DNA of 64,000 nucleotides from positions 78,161 to 142,160 of the forward strand of contig NZ_LWLS01000063.1 of NCBI RefSeq assembly GCF_001905095.1. Direction: 5' to 3'. Positions 26,172 to 37,517 of this stretch are shown piece after piece. The position numbers and the translations under genes were made by a program. The stretch is from Micromonospora sp. CB01531 (GTDB lineage Bacteria > Actinomycetota > Actinomycetes > Mycobacteriales > Micromonosporaceae). The notes below the pieces were generated by a model. It saw only the letters and a list, made by a program, of their open reading frames with translations, made no database searches and was not told the DNA's origin. Positions within the stretch are counted from its first letter, which is position 1. Each line of letters begins with the position of its first letter.

Positions 26172-27082
26172 CGCACCATCCCTTCCGTTGCGGCGCCCGT
26201 CGCCGCCGGCTTCGGGTGCCGGCCCGGCCGGCCGGCAACCAGGTGGTCGGGCCGGTCCCGGTCCATCCGCAGTAGCCAGGCGAGGAAGACCGCCAACGCC
26301 GCCACCAGCACCGCCACGTCCATCGGCGCCCACATCAGCAGCCCGGCGAGCTGCTGGTCGGCGACCGGGTCGGGGCCGAGGACGCGCGTCGGGTAGACCG
26401 GTTCGGGAGCGAAGGTGAGGACCGCGCCGAGGGCGGACGCGGGCAGCATGGTGCCGACCAGCAGCAGCAGCGACACCGGAGCGGGCGCACGGTGGCGCAC
26501 CGGGCCGAGCACCGGCGCCCACAGCAGCCAGGCCGCCGCCACCAGGCTCACGTGCTCGGCGGCGTGCAGGACCGGGCGGTCCACGGCGGCGACGTACGGG
26601 CCCGGCAGGTGCCAGAACCACAGGACGAGGGTCTGCGCCGCGGCGGCCAGCAGGGCGTACCTGGCCGGTCGGCGCAGCCGCCGCACCGGGGCCGCGGCCC
26701 GCCAGCGGGCCAGCAGCTGGCGCAGCGGCCGGGGCGCGGCGACGGTCAGCGGCAGCCCGGCCGCGCCCGCCGCGAGCAGCGGGCCAGCCACCAGCAGGAG
26801 CAGCATGTGCTGGGCCATGTGGCCGGCGAAGGAGGACTCCGCCAGCCGGTGCACCGGCCCCTGGTCGGCTGCCAGCACCACCAGCAGCCCACCGCCGAAC
26901 GCGGCCACCCGCCAGCCCGGCACGACCCGGCCGGGGCCACGGCGCGCCCACAGCTCCTGCACGCCCCGGCCGTAGCCGGCGGCGAGCAGGCAGAGCCCCG
27001 CGACGACCAGCATGGTCAGCAGGCCGTCGGTCACGTCGCCCGGGCCGGGCCCGTGGGCCCGGTAGCCGCTCAGCCCTGACAT
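26168..27082 (-). CDS. CtaG-family cytochrome c oxidase assembly protein
   Basis: This 304-residue multi-pass membrane protein has the caa3_CtaG pattern: AGHMAQHMLLLLVAGPLLA, then LWFWHLPGPYVAAV, then HAAEHVSLVAAAWLLW, and QQLAGLLMWAPMDVAVLV. Histidine pairs in the helices fit a role in delivering copper to the oxidase in Gram-positive bacteria. It overlaps the preceding small membrane gene by 13 bases. The C-terminal tail is basic and cytosolic. Confidence 0.9.
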   Translation of the reverse strand: MSGLSGYRAHGPGPGDVTDGLLTMLVVAGLCLLAAGYGRGVQELWARRGPGRVVPGWRVAAFGGGLLVVLAADQGPVHRLAESSFAGHMAQHMLLLLVAGPLLAAGAAGLPLTVAAPRPLRQLLARWRAAAPVRRLRRPARYALLAAAAQTLVLWFWHLPGPYVAAVDRPVLHAAEHVSLVAAAWLLWAPVLGPVRHRAPAPVSLLLLVGTMLPASALGAVLTFAPEPVYPTRVLGPDPVADQQLAGLLMWAPMDVAVLVAALAVFLAWLLRMDRDRPDHLVAGRPGRHPKPAATGAATEGMVR

Positions 27083-27471
27083 GGCGGGAACACCAGCACG
27101 GCGACGCCGCCGAGCGCGATGATCGTCAGGAACAGCAGGTTCGCCCAGACACCCACCACGGCGAGCATCCGGGACCGGTCGAGGGCCCGGTCGTGGGCGC
27201 CGGCCGCCCGCGCCTGCCCGGTACGCCTCAGCACCAGGGTGGCGACCAGCAACGATCCCAGGGTGGCCACGCCCGGGACGAACACGGCGATGCTGAGTGC
27301 TTGCCAGAGCGGTACGCCCGCGATGCGTTCGGACTTGGCGGCACAGGCGAGTTCGTCCAGGCTCCACGCGGCGATCAGGTGCACCGCCCAGGCGACCGCG
27401 CCGCCGAGCACGCCGTACCAGAGCAGCAGCCCGCCGGTCAGGCGGGCGTGTGGGCCGGGCCGCGTGGTCAT
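27070..27471 (-). CDS. small membrane protein of the caa3 operon
   Basis: This 133-residue protein has three or four hydrophobic segments (LLLWYGVLGGAVAWAVHLIA, ALSIAVFVPGVATLGSLLVA, LFLTIIALGGVAVLVF) and a conserved-looking DELAC motif between the first two. I do not recognise a named family. Overlaps on both sides with ctaE (TGATG) and ctaG imply a subunit or assembly role for the oxidase, possibly a subunit-IV-like peptide. GTG 27474 is a possible alternative start. Confidence 0.75.
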   Translation of the reverse strand: MTTRPGPHARLTGGLLLWYGVLGGAVAWAVHLIAAWSLDELACAAKSERIAGVPLWQALSIAVFVPGVATLGSLLVATLVLRRTGQARAAGAHDRALDRSRMLAVVGVWANLLFLTIIALGGVAVLVFPPCQG

Positions 27472-28100
27472 CACAGCCGCGGGGAGAGGTAGATGGTGAA
27501 CAGGATGGCGACCCACACCGTGTCGACGAAGTGCCAGTAGATCGCGGCGTTGCGGACCCGTTCGTGGCGGTGGGACCCGAAGCTGCCGCCGCGCAGGGAG
27601 GCGGCGAGCAGCCACCCGATCATCATCAACCCGACGGACACGTGCAGCCCGTGGAACCCGGTGATCACGTAGAACAGCGACCCGTAGACGTTGGTGGTCA
27701 TGGTGAAGTGCTGGAGGTCGTCCTGGTACTCGATGACCAGCAGGGCCATGAAGGACAGCCCCATCACCAGGGTCGCGGCGAGGCCGGCACGCAGGCGCCA
27801 GGGCTGGCCCCGCCGGATGCCGTGTTCGGCCCAGACCACGGGCAGGCTGCTGGGCACCAGCACCCCGGTCATCACCAGCGGGATGAGCAGCTTCGGCTTG
27901 TCGATGCCCTCGGGCGGCCAGCTGGGGCCGTGCTGGAAGCGGAGGTAGAAGTAGCTGCCGAGCAGGCAGGCGAAGAGGGTCGCCTCGGTGGCCACGAACA
28001 TCACCATGCCCCACCAGCCGGTCGGCCGGCCGACCGGCTCCTCCGTGGTCAGCGCCTCGACACCGGTGGCCGCGGCCACCACCCCGCCCCGGTCCGTCAT
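27471..28100 (-). CDS. ctaE: cytochrome c oxidase subunit III
   Basis: This 209-residue protein has five helices. Markers are GWWGMVMFVATEATLFACLLGSYFYL, FYVITGFHGLHVSVGLMMIG and the C-terminal NAAIYWHFVDTVWVAILFTIYL, all conserved in subunit III. It binds next to subunit I and stabilises proton uptake. ATG 28100 overlaps the ctaD stop (ATGA). The length is normal for bacterial short-form subunit III. Confidence 0.95.
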   Translation of the reverse strand: MTDRGGVVAAATGVEALTTEEPVGRPTGWWGMVMFVATEATLFACLLGSYFYLRFQHGPSWPPEGIDKPKLLIPLVMTGVLVPSSLPVVWAEHGIRRGQPWRLRAGLAATLVMGLSFMALLVIEYQDDLQHFTMTTNVYGSLFYVITGFHGLHVSVGLMMIGWLLAASLRGGSFGSHRHERVRNAAIYWHFVDTVWVAILFTIYLSPRL

Positions 28101-30025
28101 GACGCGATCCCGATTTCCTCGTCGGGCCGCCGAGGCGGCCAGAGCCACGCCGCGATCGTCGCCGCCACCGCCAGCACGGCGGCCACCGCGACCGGGTACG
28201 CGCCCAGCAGCAGGGCGGTGAAGAAGACCAGCAGCACGCCGGCGAGCACGAGCGGCTTGAACGAGGGCTCCGGCATCGGCGCCGCGCGCTCGGGGCGCGC
28301 GTCCAGTTCGCTGGTGAACAGGGTGCGCTTGCCCTCGCTGAGGATGCGGTCCTTGGTGGCGCCCGTGGTGGTCGACTCCACGGTCCGTTCGTCCCAGGTG
28401 GGGTGCAGGCTGTGCACGCAGGGAATGACCGGGAAGTTGTATGCCTCGGGTGGTGAGGCGGCGGACCATTCCAGGCTGTCGCCCTCCCACGGGTCCGGCC
28501 CGGCCGGCCGGCCCCGCCGGATCGCGTGCACCACGCCGATGAGCACCAGCAGCAGCCCGAGTGCCAGCACGTACGACCCGATGCTGCTGATCAGGTTCCC
28601 CACGTCCCAGCCCAGGTCGCTGCGGTAGGTGTAGACGCGCCGAGGCATGCCGAACAGGCCGTAGAGGTGCATGGGGAAGAACGTGACGTGCATGCCGGTG
28701 AAGACCAGCCAGAACGCCCACCGCCCGAGCCCCTCGTGGTACATCCGGCCGGTGATCTTGGGGAGCCAGAAGTAGATGCCGGCGAGTATCGGGAAGAGCG
28801 CCCCGCCGAGCAGCACGTAGTGGAAGTGGGCCACCACGAAGTAGGAGTCGGTGACCTGTTGGTCGAAGGCGGTCAGCGCGAACATGGCGCCGGTGAAGCC
28901 GCCGAGCACGAAGGTCACGATGAACCCGATGACGAACAGCAGCGGGGCGCGCAGCACCAGCCGGCCGAGCATCATGGTGGCCAGCCAGGCGAAGATCTGG
29001 ATCCCGGACGGGATGGTGATGATGGTGCTGGCCGCGCTGAAGAAGCTGTACGACAGTTGCGGCAGCCCGGTGGCGAACATGTGGTGTACCCAGACGCCGA
29101 ACGAGACGATGGAGATCGCGACGATCGCCAGCACGATCAGCGGGTAGCCGACGACGCCGCGGCGGGTGAACGCGGGGAGCACGGCGGAGACGATGCCCAG
29201 CCCCGGCATCACGATGATGTAGACGTCGGGGTGCCCGAAGATCCAGAACAGGTGCTGCCAGAGCAGCACGTTCCCGCCGCCGCCGGGGTCGAAGAAGTGG
29301 GTGTCGAACCGGCGGTCGAGGAAGAGCAGCGCGTTGTCCGTGTTCAGCGCGGGCAGGGCGAAGACCACCATGAAGGCGGTGGCCACGATCGCCCAGACGA
29401 ACAACGGCACCCGGTTGAGCGACATCCCCGGCGCGCGCAGCTTGAGCGCGGTGACGATGAAGTTGATCGCGCCCGAGGTGGTGGAGATGCCGAGGAAGAG
29501 CAGACCCAGCGCGTAGACGTCCATGTGCAGGCCGGGGTTGTGCTGATCCTGGTTGAGCGGCGCGTAGGCGAACCAGCCGTTGTTCGGCGCCGCCCCGAAC
29601 GGCAGGCTCGCCCACATGAACAGCCCGGCGAAGAGGAACACCCAGTAGCCGAAGGCGTTCAACCTGGGGAACGCCATGTCCCGCGAGCCGATCATCAGCG
29701 GGACGAGGAAGTTGCCGAAGCCGAACAGCATCGGCGTGGCGAACAGGAAGATCATCGCCGTGCCGTGCATGGTGAAGAGCTGGTTGTACTCCTGCGGCGA
29801 CAGCACGCCGGACTCGGGCCGGGCGAGTTGGGTGCGCATCACCAGGGCGCTGAGCCCGGCGAGGACGAAGAAGAACGCGGCGGTGACCAGGTACCGTCGG
29901 CCGATCTTCTTGTGGTCCACGGTGGTGAACCAGGCGCGCAGCGAGCGGGGTTCGTCCCAGTGCTCGGCCAGCCGGGCCAGGTCTTCGCGGCCGATGCCGG
30001 GTGGTGTGCTGAGGGTTGTGGACAT
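28097..30025 (-). CDS. ctaD: cytochrome c oxidase subunit I
   Basis: This 642-residue haem-copper oxidase subunit has the haem a ligand in FTMHGTAMIFLF, CuB ligands in WIFGHPDVYIIVMPG and VWVHHMFATG, and the haem a/a3 pair in VVAHFHYVLLGG. The classic D-channel glutamate of HPEVY is Asp here (HPDVY). Beyond the 12 core helices there is a C-terminal extension of roughly 100 residues with two further helices (PLVLAGVLLVFFTALLLGA, AVAAVLAVAATIAAWLW). This suggests a fused subunit-IV-like piece. It starts 8 bases after ctaC. Confidence 0.95.
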   Translation of the reverse strand: MSTTLSTPPGIGREDLARLAEHWDEPRSLRAWFTTVDHKKIGRRYLVTAAFFFVLAGLSALVMRTQLARPESGVLSPQEYNQLFTMHGTAMIFLFATPMLFGFGNFLVPLMIGSRDMAFPRLNAFGYWVFLFAGLFMWASLPFGAAPNNGWFAYAPLNQDQHNPGLHMDVYALGLLFLGISTTSGAINFIVTALKLRAPGMSLNRVPLFVWAIVATAFMVVFALPALNTDNALLFLDRRFDTHFFDPGGGGNVLLWQHLFWIFGHPDVYIIVMPGLGIVSAVLPAFTRRGVVGYPLIVLAIVAISIVSFGVWVHHMFATGLPQLSYSFFSAASTIITIPSGIQIFAWLATMMLGRLVLRAPLLFVIGFIVTFVLGGFTGAMFALTAFDQQVTDSYFVVAHFHYVLLGGALFPILAGIYFWLPKITGRMYHEGLGRWAFWLVFTGMHVTFFPMHLYGLFGMPRRVYTYRSDLGWDVGNLISSIGSYVLALGLLLVLIGVVHAIRRGRPAGPDPWEGDSLEWSAASPPEAYNFPVIPCVHSLHPTWDERTVESTTTGATKDRILSEGKRTLFTSELDARPERAAPMPEPSFKPLVLAGVLLVFFTALLLGAYPVAVAAVLAVAATIAAWLWPPRRPDEEIGIAS

Positions 30026-30033
30026 GGTGGCCC

Positions 30034-31059
30034 TTACTCCAGCGACCGAAGGTAGGCGATGAGGTCGGGCAGTCGGGCGGCGTCGACCGGTTGCGGGGGC
30101 ATGGCGTTGCCGGGCTTCACGGTCTGCGAGTTGGCGATCCAGCCGCCGAGGTGGCCGGCGTCGTTGGGTACGGCGCCGGCGCCGATGCTCCACCGCGACC
30201 CCACGTTCGACAGGTCGGGCCCGACCCGCCCCTGCGCGCCGGTGCCCCGGATCGAGTGGCAGGCGGCGCAGGTGCCCTGCACGAACGTCTGCTGGCCACG
30301 CCGTTCGGCATCCGTCTGCGGCGCCCGGGCCGGGGCGTCGAGCCGGTCCAGGAAGGCGTCGAAGTCGGCGCGGGGTTGCGCCACCACGAGGAACGCCATG
30401 TGGGCGTGCTGGGTGCCGCAGTACTCGGCGCACTGGCCGCGGTAGCTGCCGGCCTGCCGCGCCTCCAACCAGGTCTCGCGGGTCTCGCCGGAGATCAGGT
30501 CGGTCTTCGGCATCAGCTGCGGCACCCAGAAGCTGTGCAGCACGTCGTCGGTGCGCAGGCGCACCTTGACCCGCTCCCCCACCGGGATGTGGATCTCGTT
30601 GGCGGTGGCGCCGGATCGGCCCGCGTAGCGCACCTCCCACCACCACTGGTGGCCGATGACCTCCACGGTCAGCGCGTCCCGGCCCGGTCCGGCGCCGAGC
30701 GCGGCGAGGTCCCGCAGGCCGACGCCGTACACGGCCACGAGGATGATGAACGGCAGCCCGGCGCCGGCGATCGTCACGAAGCGCAGTGGCTGGCCGTGGC
30801 GCACCCGGGCGGTGCCCCGCCGGAACACCAGCGCCCACGCGAGCAGCGCCATGACCTCGGCGAACACCGCCACGGAGATCCAGAACAGCAGCCACCAGAG
30901 GCCGTTGACCCGGGCCGCTCCGGTCCCCTGCGGATTCAACGCCGACGGTGACCCGCCGGAGCAGCCGGCGAGCAGCAGCAGGCCGGCCAGCAGCAGCATC
31001 GGCCCGGGTCGGCGCTGCCGCCGGGCCGGGCGCGGGGCGGTCTCCGCTGTCCTCCTCAT
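30034..31059 (-). CDS. ctaC: cytochrome c oxidase subunit II with fused cytochrome c (caa3 type)
   Basis: This 341-residue protein has a lipoprotein signal (LLLLAGC), two transmembrane helices, a cupredoxin domain with the CuA site (HSFWVPQLMPK ... GQCAEYCGTQHAHM), and a C-terminal cytochrome c domain (CAACHSIRG, distal Met in GNAMPPQPV). The fused haem domain defines a caa3-type oxidase. It is the first gene of the nine-gene leftward operon. ATG 31059 was chosen; a later Met (MLLLAG) would remove the basic n-region. Confidence 0.95.
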   Translation of the reverse strand: MRRTAETAPRPARRQRRPGPMLLLAGLLLLAGCSGGSPSALNPQGTGAARVNGLWWLLFWISVAVFAEVMALLAWALVFRRGTARVRHGQPLRFVTIAGAGLPFIILVAVYGVGLRDLAALGAGPGRDALTVEVIGHQWWWEVRYAGRSGATANEIHIPVGERVKVRLRTDDVLHSFWVPQLMPKTDLISGETRETWLEARQAGSYRGQCAEYCGTQHAHMAFLVVAQPRADFDAFLDRLDAPARAPQTDAERRGQQTFVQGTCAACHSIRGTGAQGRVGPDLSNVGSRWSIGAGAVPNDAGHLGGWIANSQTVKPGNAMPPQPVDAARLPDLIAYLRSLE

Positions 31060-31195
31060 CGGCAAGGACCTTAGTCCCGGTTGACCACCTTCACGCCTTT
31101 TATTCCCAACAGAGGGATATAGAGCAGTAAGCGCCTTATGGTGAACCCCATCCCCACCTTCGGTCAAGCGCCCCTGGGACGCGGACAGGGAGATC
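31060..31195. promoter_or_regulatory. divergent promoter region between ctaC and ccmC
   Basis: This 136-bp spacer contains the only clearly AT-rich patch of the respiratory block (31096-31130, with TATTCCC and GGGATATAGAG). A TCCC-N6-GGGA dyad (31104-31117) is centred in it. Both operons must start here, so one factor could coordinate oxidase production and haem attachment. Exact -35/-10 boxes are ambiguous. Confidence 0.5.
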
Positions 31196-31954
31196 ATGCA
31201 AGCCTCCACGGTGGACCTCGTCGCGGACACGGCCAGCGCGGCCGCCGCGCGTCGGACGATGGCCTGGATCGCCGGCGGGCTCGCCGCGGCGGCCACGGCG
31301 GCCGGCGCGTGGCTCGCGCCCCCCGACGAACTGCAGGGCGACGCGCAACGGCTGATGTACGTGCACGTCCCCGCCGCCTGGGTGGCGTACGCCGCGTTCG
31401 CGGTCGTGCTCATGGCCAGCGGGGCGTACCTGATCGGCGGTGACCTGCGCTGGGACCGGTTCGCCCGGGCGGCGGCCGAGCTCGGCGTGGTGCTCACCGC
31501 CGCCGCCATCGCCACCGGATCCGTCTGGGGGCACCTGGTCTGGGGCACCTGGTGGGCGTGGGATCCCCGCCTGGTCAGCACGGCCCTGCTGCTGCTCGCC
31601 TACGCCGGCTACCTCGCCCTACGACGGGCGCTCGCCGAGCGGACCGGGGCACGCGACGGCGGCGACCACCGGGTGGCGAAGCCCGCCGCCGTCGTCGGGG
31701 TGGCCGGGTTCCTCCTCGTGCCCGTGGTGCACTTCTCGGTCGTCTGGTGGCGCTCGCTGCACCAGCAGGCGACGATGCTGGCCCCGCACCGGCCGCCGAT
31801 CGACGCCCGGATGGCCACCGCGCTGCTGCTCGCCGTGGCCGCCGCAACCCTCGCCGCGTGCTGCGTGCTGCTGCACCGGGTGGTCCGAATGGAGCGCCGC
31901 CTGGCGCCCGAGCCCGCCCCCACCGCCGAACGCACCCCGGTGAGAGTCGGATGA
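31196..31954 (+). CDS. ccmC: haem export/handling protein CcmC
   Basis: This 252-residue membrane protein has six helices and the tryptophan-rich haem-handling motif WGTWWAWDPRLVSTALLLL. Flanking His residues in MYVHVPAAWVAY and VPVVHFSVVWW match the two CcmC histidines that hold haem with CcmE. It presents haem to CcmE on the outer membrane face. ATG 31196 follows GGGAGATC. The stop overlaps ccmE (ATGA). Confidence 0.92.
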   Translation: MQASTVDLVADTASAAAARRTMAWIAGGLAAAATAAGAWLAPPDELQGDAQRLMYVHVPAAWVAYAAFAVVLMASGAYLIGGDLRWDRFARAAAELGVVLTAAAIATGSVWGHLVWGTWWAWDPRLVSTALLLLAYAGYLALRRALAERTGARDGGDHRVAKPAAVVGVAGFLLVPVVHFSVVWWRSLHQQATMLAPHRPPIDARMATALLLAVAAATLAACCVLLHRVVRMERRLAPEPAPTAERTPVRVG

Positions 31955-32350
31955 TGCCTCGCCGGACGGGCCGGATGGCCCTCCTCGCGGTGCTGCTCGC
32001 CGCCGGCGGACTGCTGGTCACCAGCGCGCTCCGCGACACCGTCACCTACTACCGGACCCCGGCGGAGCTGCTCGACGACCCGGACCTCGCCGGGCACCGG
32101 GTCCGCCTCGGCGGTGACGTGGTGCCCGGATCGCTGCGCCACGACGGCGACCTGGTGAGGTTCCGCCTCGCGGCAGCGGGTCGCGAGATCGCCGTCGAGC
32201 AACGCGGCGCGCCTCCCGAGACGTTCCGGGAGGGAACCGGGGCGGTCGTCGAGGGCACGCTGTCATCCGACGGTGTGTTCCGCTCGGACCACGTGGTGGT
32301 CCGGCACGGCAACGAGTACCGGCCGTCGTCCCCACCCGTGGCTCCGGTCG

Positions 32351-32361
<11 letters not shown>
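31951..32361 (+). CDS. ccmE: periplasmic-type haem chaperone CcmE
   Basis: This 136-residue protein has one N-terminal transmembrane anchor (MALLAVLLAAGGLLVTSAL), then an OB-fold: TVTYYRTPAELL, HRVRLGGDVVPGSL, EGTLSSDGVFRSDHVVVRHGNEY. The final H-x3-Y (RHGNEY) is the expected covalent haem-binding motif. It accepts haem at CcmC and hands it to CcmF/H. It overlaps ccmF by 11 bases. Confidence 0.92.
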
Positions 32362-34275
<1,914 letters not shown>

Positions 34276-34279
<4 letters not shown>

Positions 34280-34839
34280 GGCGCCCCGCCCTGCGCCGCC
34301 CCGGATGGCTGCGCGGCGGGCCGGCGGTGGTCCTCGTGCTCACCGCTGTCGTCGGCACTCTGGTCGTCCTCGGCCTGCGCGCCCCGGCCGCCCCGAGTCC
34401 GGGCGAGGGGTTGGCGGTGGCGGGCACACCCGCCCCGGCGCTGTCCGGCCCCACCCTGGACGGTGGCCACTTCGCGCTCTCCGACGTCCGGGGCCAGGTG
34501 GTGCTGGTCAACGTCTTCGCCTCCTGGTGCGGGCCGTGCCGGGACGAGCTGCCGCTGCTGGTCGACGCCGAGCGTGAGTGGTCGCCACGCGGCGTGCGGC
34601 TGGTCGGACTGAACATCCGCGACGGTGCCGAGGCGGTCCGGGCACTGCTCGACGAGACCGGCGCGAAAGGGCTGACCGTGGTGCCGGACCCGGACGGCAC
34701 CCGGGCTGTCGAGTGGGGTGTGCGGGGCGTGCCGGAGACCTTCGTGGTCGACCGGGACGGCCGGCTCGTCGACCGGCGCCAGGGCGTGGTGACCCGGCAG
34801 TGGCTGGAGCAGCGGATCGCGCCGCTGCTGGCCGGATGA
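34276..34839 (+). CDS. ccmG: thiol:disulfide oxidoreductase CcmG/DsbE/ResA-like
   Basis: This 187-residue protein has an N-terminal membrane anchor and a thioredoxin fold with the active site FASWCGPCRDELP. The cis-Pro loop VRGVPETFVVDRDG is typical of CcmG/ResA reductants that keep the haem-binding cysteines of apocytochromes reduced. It starts at GTG 34276 inside the ccmF stop and overlaps ccmH (ATGA). Confidence 0.92.
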
Positions 34840-35765
34840 GGTGGCGACGCGCCCCAGGGCGTGTCTCCCGGAGAGGCGCCCTGGTGGCGCTCGTGCTCGT
34901 CGCACTGGCCGCCGCGGCCGGCATCGGGCTGGCCCGGTCGGCGAGCGACCACGGCCGGCAGGATCCGGTCCGCGCGGTGGCTGCCGGGCTGCGCTGCCCG
35001 GCCTGTCAGGGCGAGTCGGTGGCGGACTCCCGGTCACCGATCGCGGTGGCGATGCGGCAGGTGGTGGCGGACCAGCTCGCCCAGGGGCAGGACCGCGACG
35101 AGATCCGGCGCTGGTTCGTCCAGCGGTACGGCGCGGACGTGCTGACCGACCCGCCGGCCCGCGGGGTCCGGCTGCTGCTGTGGGGCGTACCCGCGCTGGC
35201 CCTGCTGGCCGGCGGCTACGCGGCGGTGCGGACGCTGCGCCCCCGCGCCGGCCGGGCCCGTCCGGCCGCGCCGTCGATGCCGGACGCCCGGGGCGCGCGG
35301 CGAGCCTGGCGGGTGGCGTCGGTGGGGGTGGTGGCACTGGTGGTGTCCGTCGCGGTCGCCGCCGACCGGCTCGACCCGCCCGCGCGGCCAGTACCCGCCG
35401 ACCCGGTCGCGGTCGCCGTCCAACTCGCCCACGACCTGGAAACGCAGAACCGGTACGACGCCGCGGCGCAGATGTACCAGGAGGCGCTGCGGGAGCGGCC
35501 TGACGACGGCGTCCGGCTACGGCTCGCGTTCGCGCTGCTGCGGGCCGGTGACAGCACCGGCGCCCAACGCACCGCCCGGGAGGTCCTGGCCCGCGAGCCG
35601 GACTCCCCCGACGGCCTGCTGGTGCTGGGACTGGCGCAGCGGACCACTCAGGCCGCCGAGGCGGCGACGACGCTGCGGCGGTTCCTGGCCGTCGCGCCGG
35701 CCCACCCGGCCGCTGCCGAGATCAAGCGGCTTCTCGCCGCGCAGCCGGCACCTGGCGGACCCTGA
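34836..35765 (+). CDS. ccmH: CcmH-CcmI fusion: cytochrome c maturation protein with TPR domain
   Basis: This 309-residue protein has an N-terminal anchor, then the CcmH/NrfF helical domain with the redox motif LRCPACQGESVADS and DEIRRWFVQRYGADVL. Two transmembrane segments follow, then a C-terminal CcmI-like TPR region (ETQNRYDAAAQMYQEAL ... EPDSPDGLLVLGLA). It therefore combines apocytochrome reduction with apocytochrome binding, as in fused CcmH proteins. It is the last gene of the ccm operon; no ccmA, ccmB or ccmD was found in the window. Confidence 0.92.
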   Translation: MRWRRAPGRVSRRGALVALVLVALAAAAGIGLARSASDHGRQDPVRAVAAGLRCPACQGESVADSRSPIAVAMRQVVADQLAQGQDRDEIRRWFVQRYGADVLTDPPARGVRLLLWGVPALALLAGGYAAVRTLRPRAGRARPAAPSMPDARGARRAWRVASVGVVALVVSVAVAADRLDPPARPVPADPVAVAVQLAHDLETQNRYDAAAQMYQEALRERPDDGVRLRLAFALLRAGDSTGAQRTAREVLAREPDSPDGLLVLGLAQRTTQAAEAATTLRRFLAVAPAHPAAAEIKRLLAAQPAPGGP

Positions 35766-35772
35766 CGGCGGC

Positions 35773-35787
35773 CCCTCCCGTGGAGGG
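35773..35787. terminator. short hairpin between ccmH and glpK
   Basis: CCCTCC (35773-35778) pairs with GGAGGG (35782-35787) around a CGT loop in the 36-bp convergent spacer. The stem is only six bp but all strong pairs. Confidence 0.5.
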
Positions 35788-35801
35788 TGAAGGTACGGCG
35801 G

Positions 35802-37319
35802 TCAGTCCACCTCGACCCAGTCGAGGGTACGCTGGACGGCCTTCTTCCACCGGGCGTAGCCGTTCTCCCGCTGCTCCGGCGACCAGGCCGGCTGCCAGCG
35901 CCTGCTCTCGTTCCAGTTCGCCCGCAGCTCGTCGGTGTTCTTCCAGAATCCGACGGCGAGGCCGGCGGCGTACGCGGCGCCGAGGGCGGTGGTCTCGGCG
36001 ACCACCGGACGGCTGACCGGCACGCCGAGGATGTCGGCCTGCAACTGCATGCACAGGTCGTTGACGGTGACCCCGCCGTCGACCTTGAGGCATTCCAGGT
36101 GCACCCCGGAGTCCTGTGCCATGGCCTCGGCGACGTCGCGGCTCTGGTAGCAGATGGACTCGAGGGTGGCCCGGGCGATGTGGGCGTCGGTGTTGTAGCG
36201 GGACAGGCCGACGATGGCGCCGCGGGCGTCGGAGCGCCAGTACGGTGCGAACAGCCCGGAGAAGGCGGGCACGAAGTACACGCCGCCGCTGTCCGCCACC
36301 TGGCTGGCCAGGATCTCGCTCTGCGACGCGCTGCTGATGATCTTGAGCTGGTCGCGTAGCCACTGCACGGCGGAACCGGTGACCGCGATGGAGCCTTCGA
36401 GCGCGTACGCTGGCGCCTCGTCGCCGAACTGGTAGCACACCGTGGTGAGCAGCCCGGCCTCCGACCGCACGATCTCCCGGCCGGTGTTGAGCAGCATGAA
36501 GTTGCCGGTGCCGTAGGTGTTCTTCGCCTCGCCCGGGGCGAAGCAGACCTGCCCGACGGTGGCGGCCTGCTGGTCGCCGAGGTCGCCGGTGAGCGGGACC
36601 GGGCCGCTGAACGGTCCGTGCGGCCCGGTGCTGCCGTACGAGCGCGGGTCCGACGACGGCCGGATCTCCGGCAGCATGGCACGGGGAATGTCGAAGAAGG
36701 ACAGCAGCTCGTCGTCCCAGTCCAGCGTCTCCAGGCTCATCAGCATGGTACGGCTGGCGTTGGTGGGATCGGTGACGTGCACGCCGCCCTGGACACCGCC
36801 GGTGAGGTTCCACAGCAGCCAGGTGTCGGTGTTGCCGAAGACGGCCTCGCCCCGCTCGGCGGCACCGCGGACCCCGTCCACGTTCTCGAGGATCCACTGG
36901 ATCTTCCCCCCGGAGAAGTACGTCGCCGGGGGCAGCCCCGCCTTGCGCCGGATGACGTCGCCCTTGCCCTCGCGTTCCAGCGCCGCGGCGATGCGGTCGG
37001 TGCGGGTGTCCTGCCAGACGATGGCGTTGTAGTAGGGCCGGCCGGTACGGCGGTTCCACACCACGGTGGTCTCGCGCTGGTTGGTGACGCCGAGCGCGGC
37101 CAGGTCGACGGCGGTCAGACCGCGGGCGTTCATCGCGGTCCGGATGACTGTCTGGGTCCGCTCCCAGATCTCCAGCGGGTTGTGCTCGACCCAGCCGGCC
37201 TGCGGCAGGATCTGCTGGTGTTCGAGCTGGTGGCGGCCCACCTCGTTGCCACCGTGGTCGAAGATCATGAAGCGGGTGCTGGTGGTGCCCTGGTCCACCG
37301 CACCGACGAAGTCAGCCAT
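35802..37319 (-). CDS. glpK: glycerol kinase
   Basis: This 505-residue FGGY kinase has the N-terminal phosphate loop [20 protein letters not shown], then [26 protein letters not shown] (glycerol contacts) and the C-terminal [22 protein letters not shown] motif. It phosphorylates glycerol to sn-glycerol 3-phosphate. ATG 37319 has an AAGGAGAGA ribosome-binding site. No glpF, glpD or regulator gene adjoins it, so it appears monocistronic. Confidence 0.96.
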   Translation of the reverse strand: MADFVGAVDQGTTSTRFMIFDHGGNEVGRHQLEHQQILPQAGWVEHNPLEIWERTQTVIRTAMNARGLTAVDLAALGVTNQRETTVVWNRRTGRPYYNAIVWQDTRTDRIAAALEREGKGDVIRRKAGLPPATYFSGGKIQWILENVDGVRGAAERGEAVFGNTDTWLLWNLTGGVQGGVHVTDPTNASRTMLMSLETLDWDDELLSFFDIPRAMLPEIRPSSDPRSYGSTGPHGPFSGPVPLTGDLGDQQAATVGQVCFAPGEAKNTYGTGNFMLLNTGREIVRSEAGLLTTVCYQFGDEAPAYALEGSIAVTGSAVQWLRDQLKIISSASQSEILASQVADSGGVYFVPAFSGLFAPYWRSDARGAIVGLSRYNTDAHIARATLESICYQSRDVAEAMAQDSGVHLECLKVDGGVTVNDLCMQLQADILGVPVSRPVVAETTALGAAYAAGLAVGFWKNTDELRANWNESRRWQPAWSPEQRENGYARWKKAVQRTLDWVEVD

Positions 37320-37517
37320 ACCGCATCTCTCCTTGTCGTGGTCGCCGCGGGGTCGCGGGCCGGCGGAGGTCAGTGGTGACACTAGCTACTTCGGCGGGAA
37401 GGTCACCGCCTGCTCCTTCCGTCCTGTTGGGTCCGCCTGCGCCGCAGCCGTCCGACGCGCCGTGATTCGGGACGGGGAGCCTCGCATGGCTGCTACCGCA
37501 ACGGGTACCGCCCGCCC

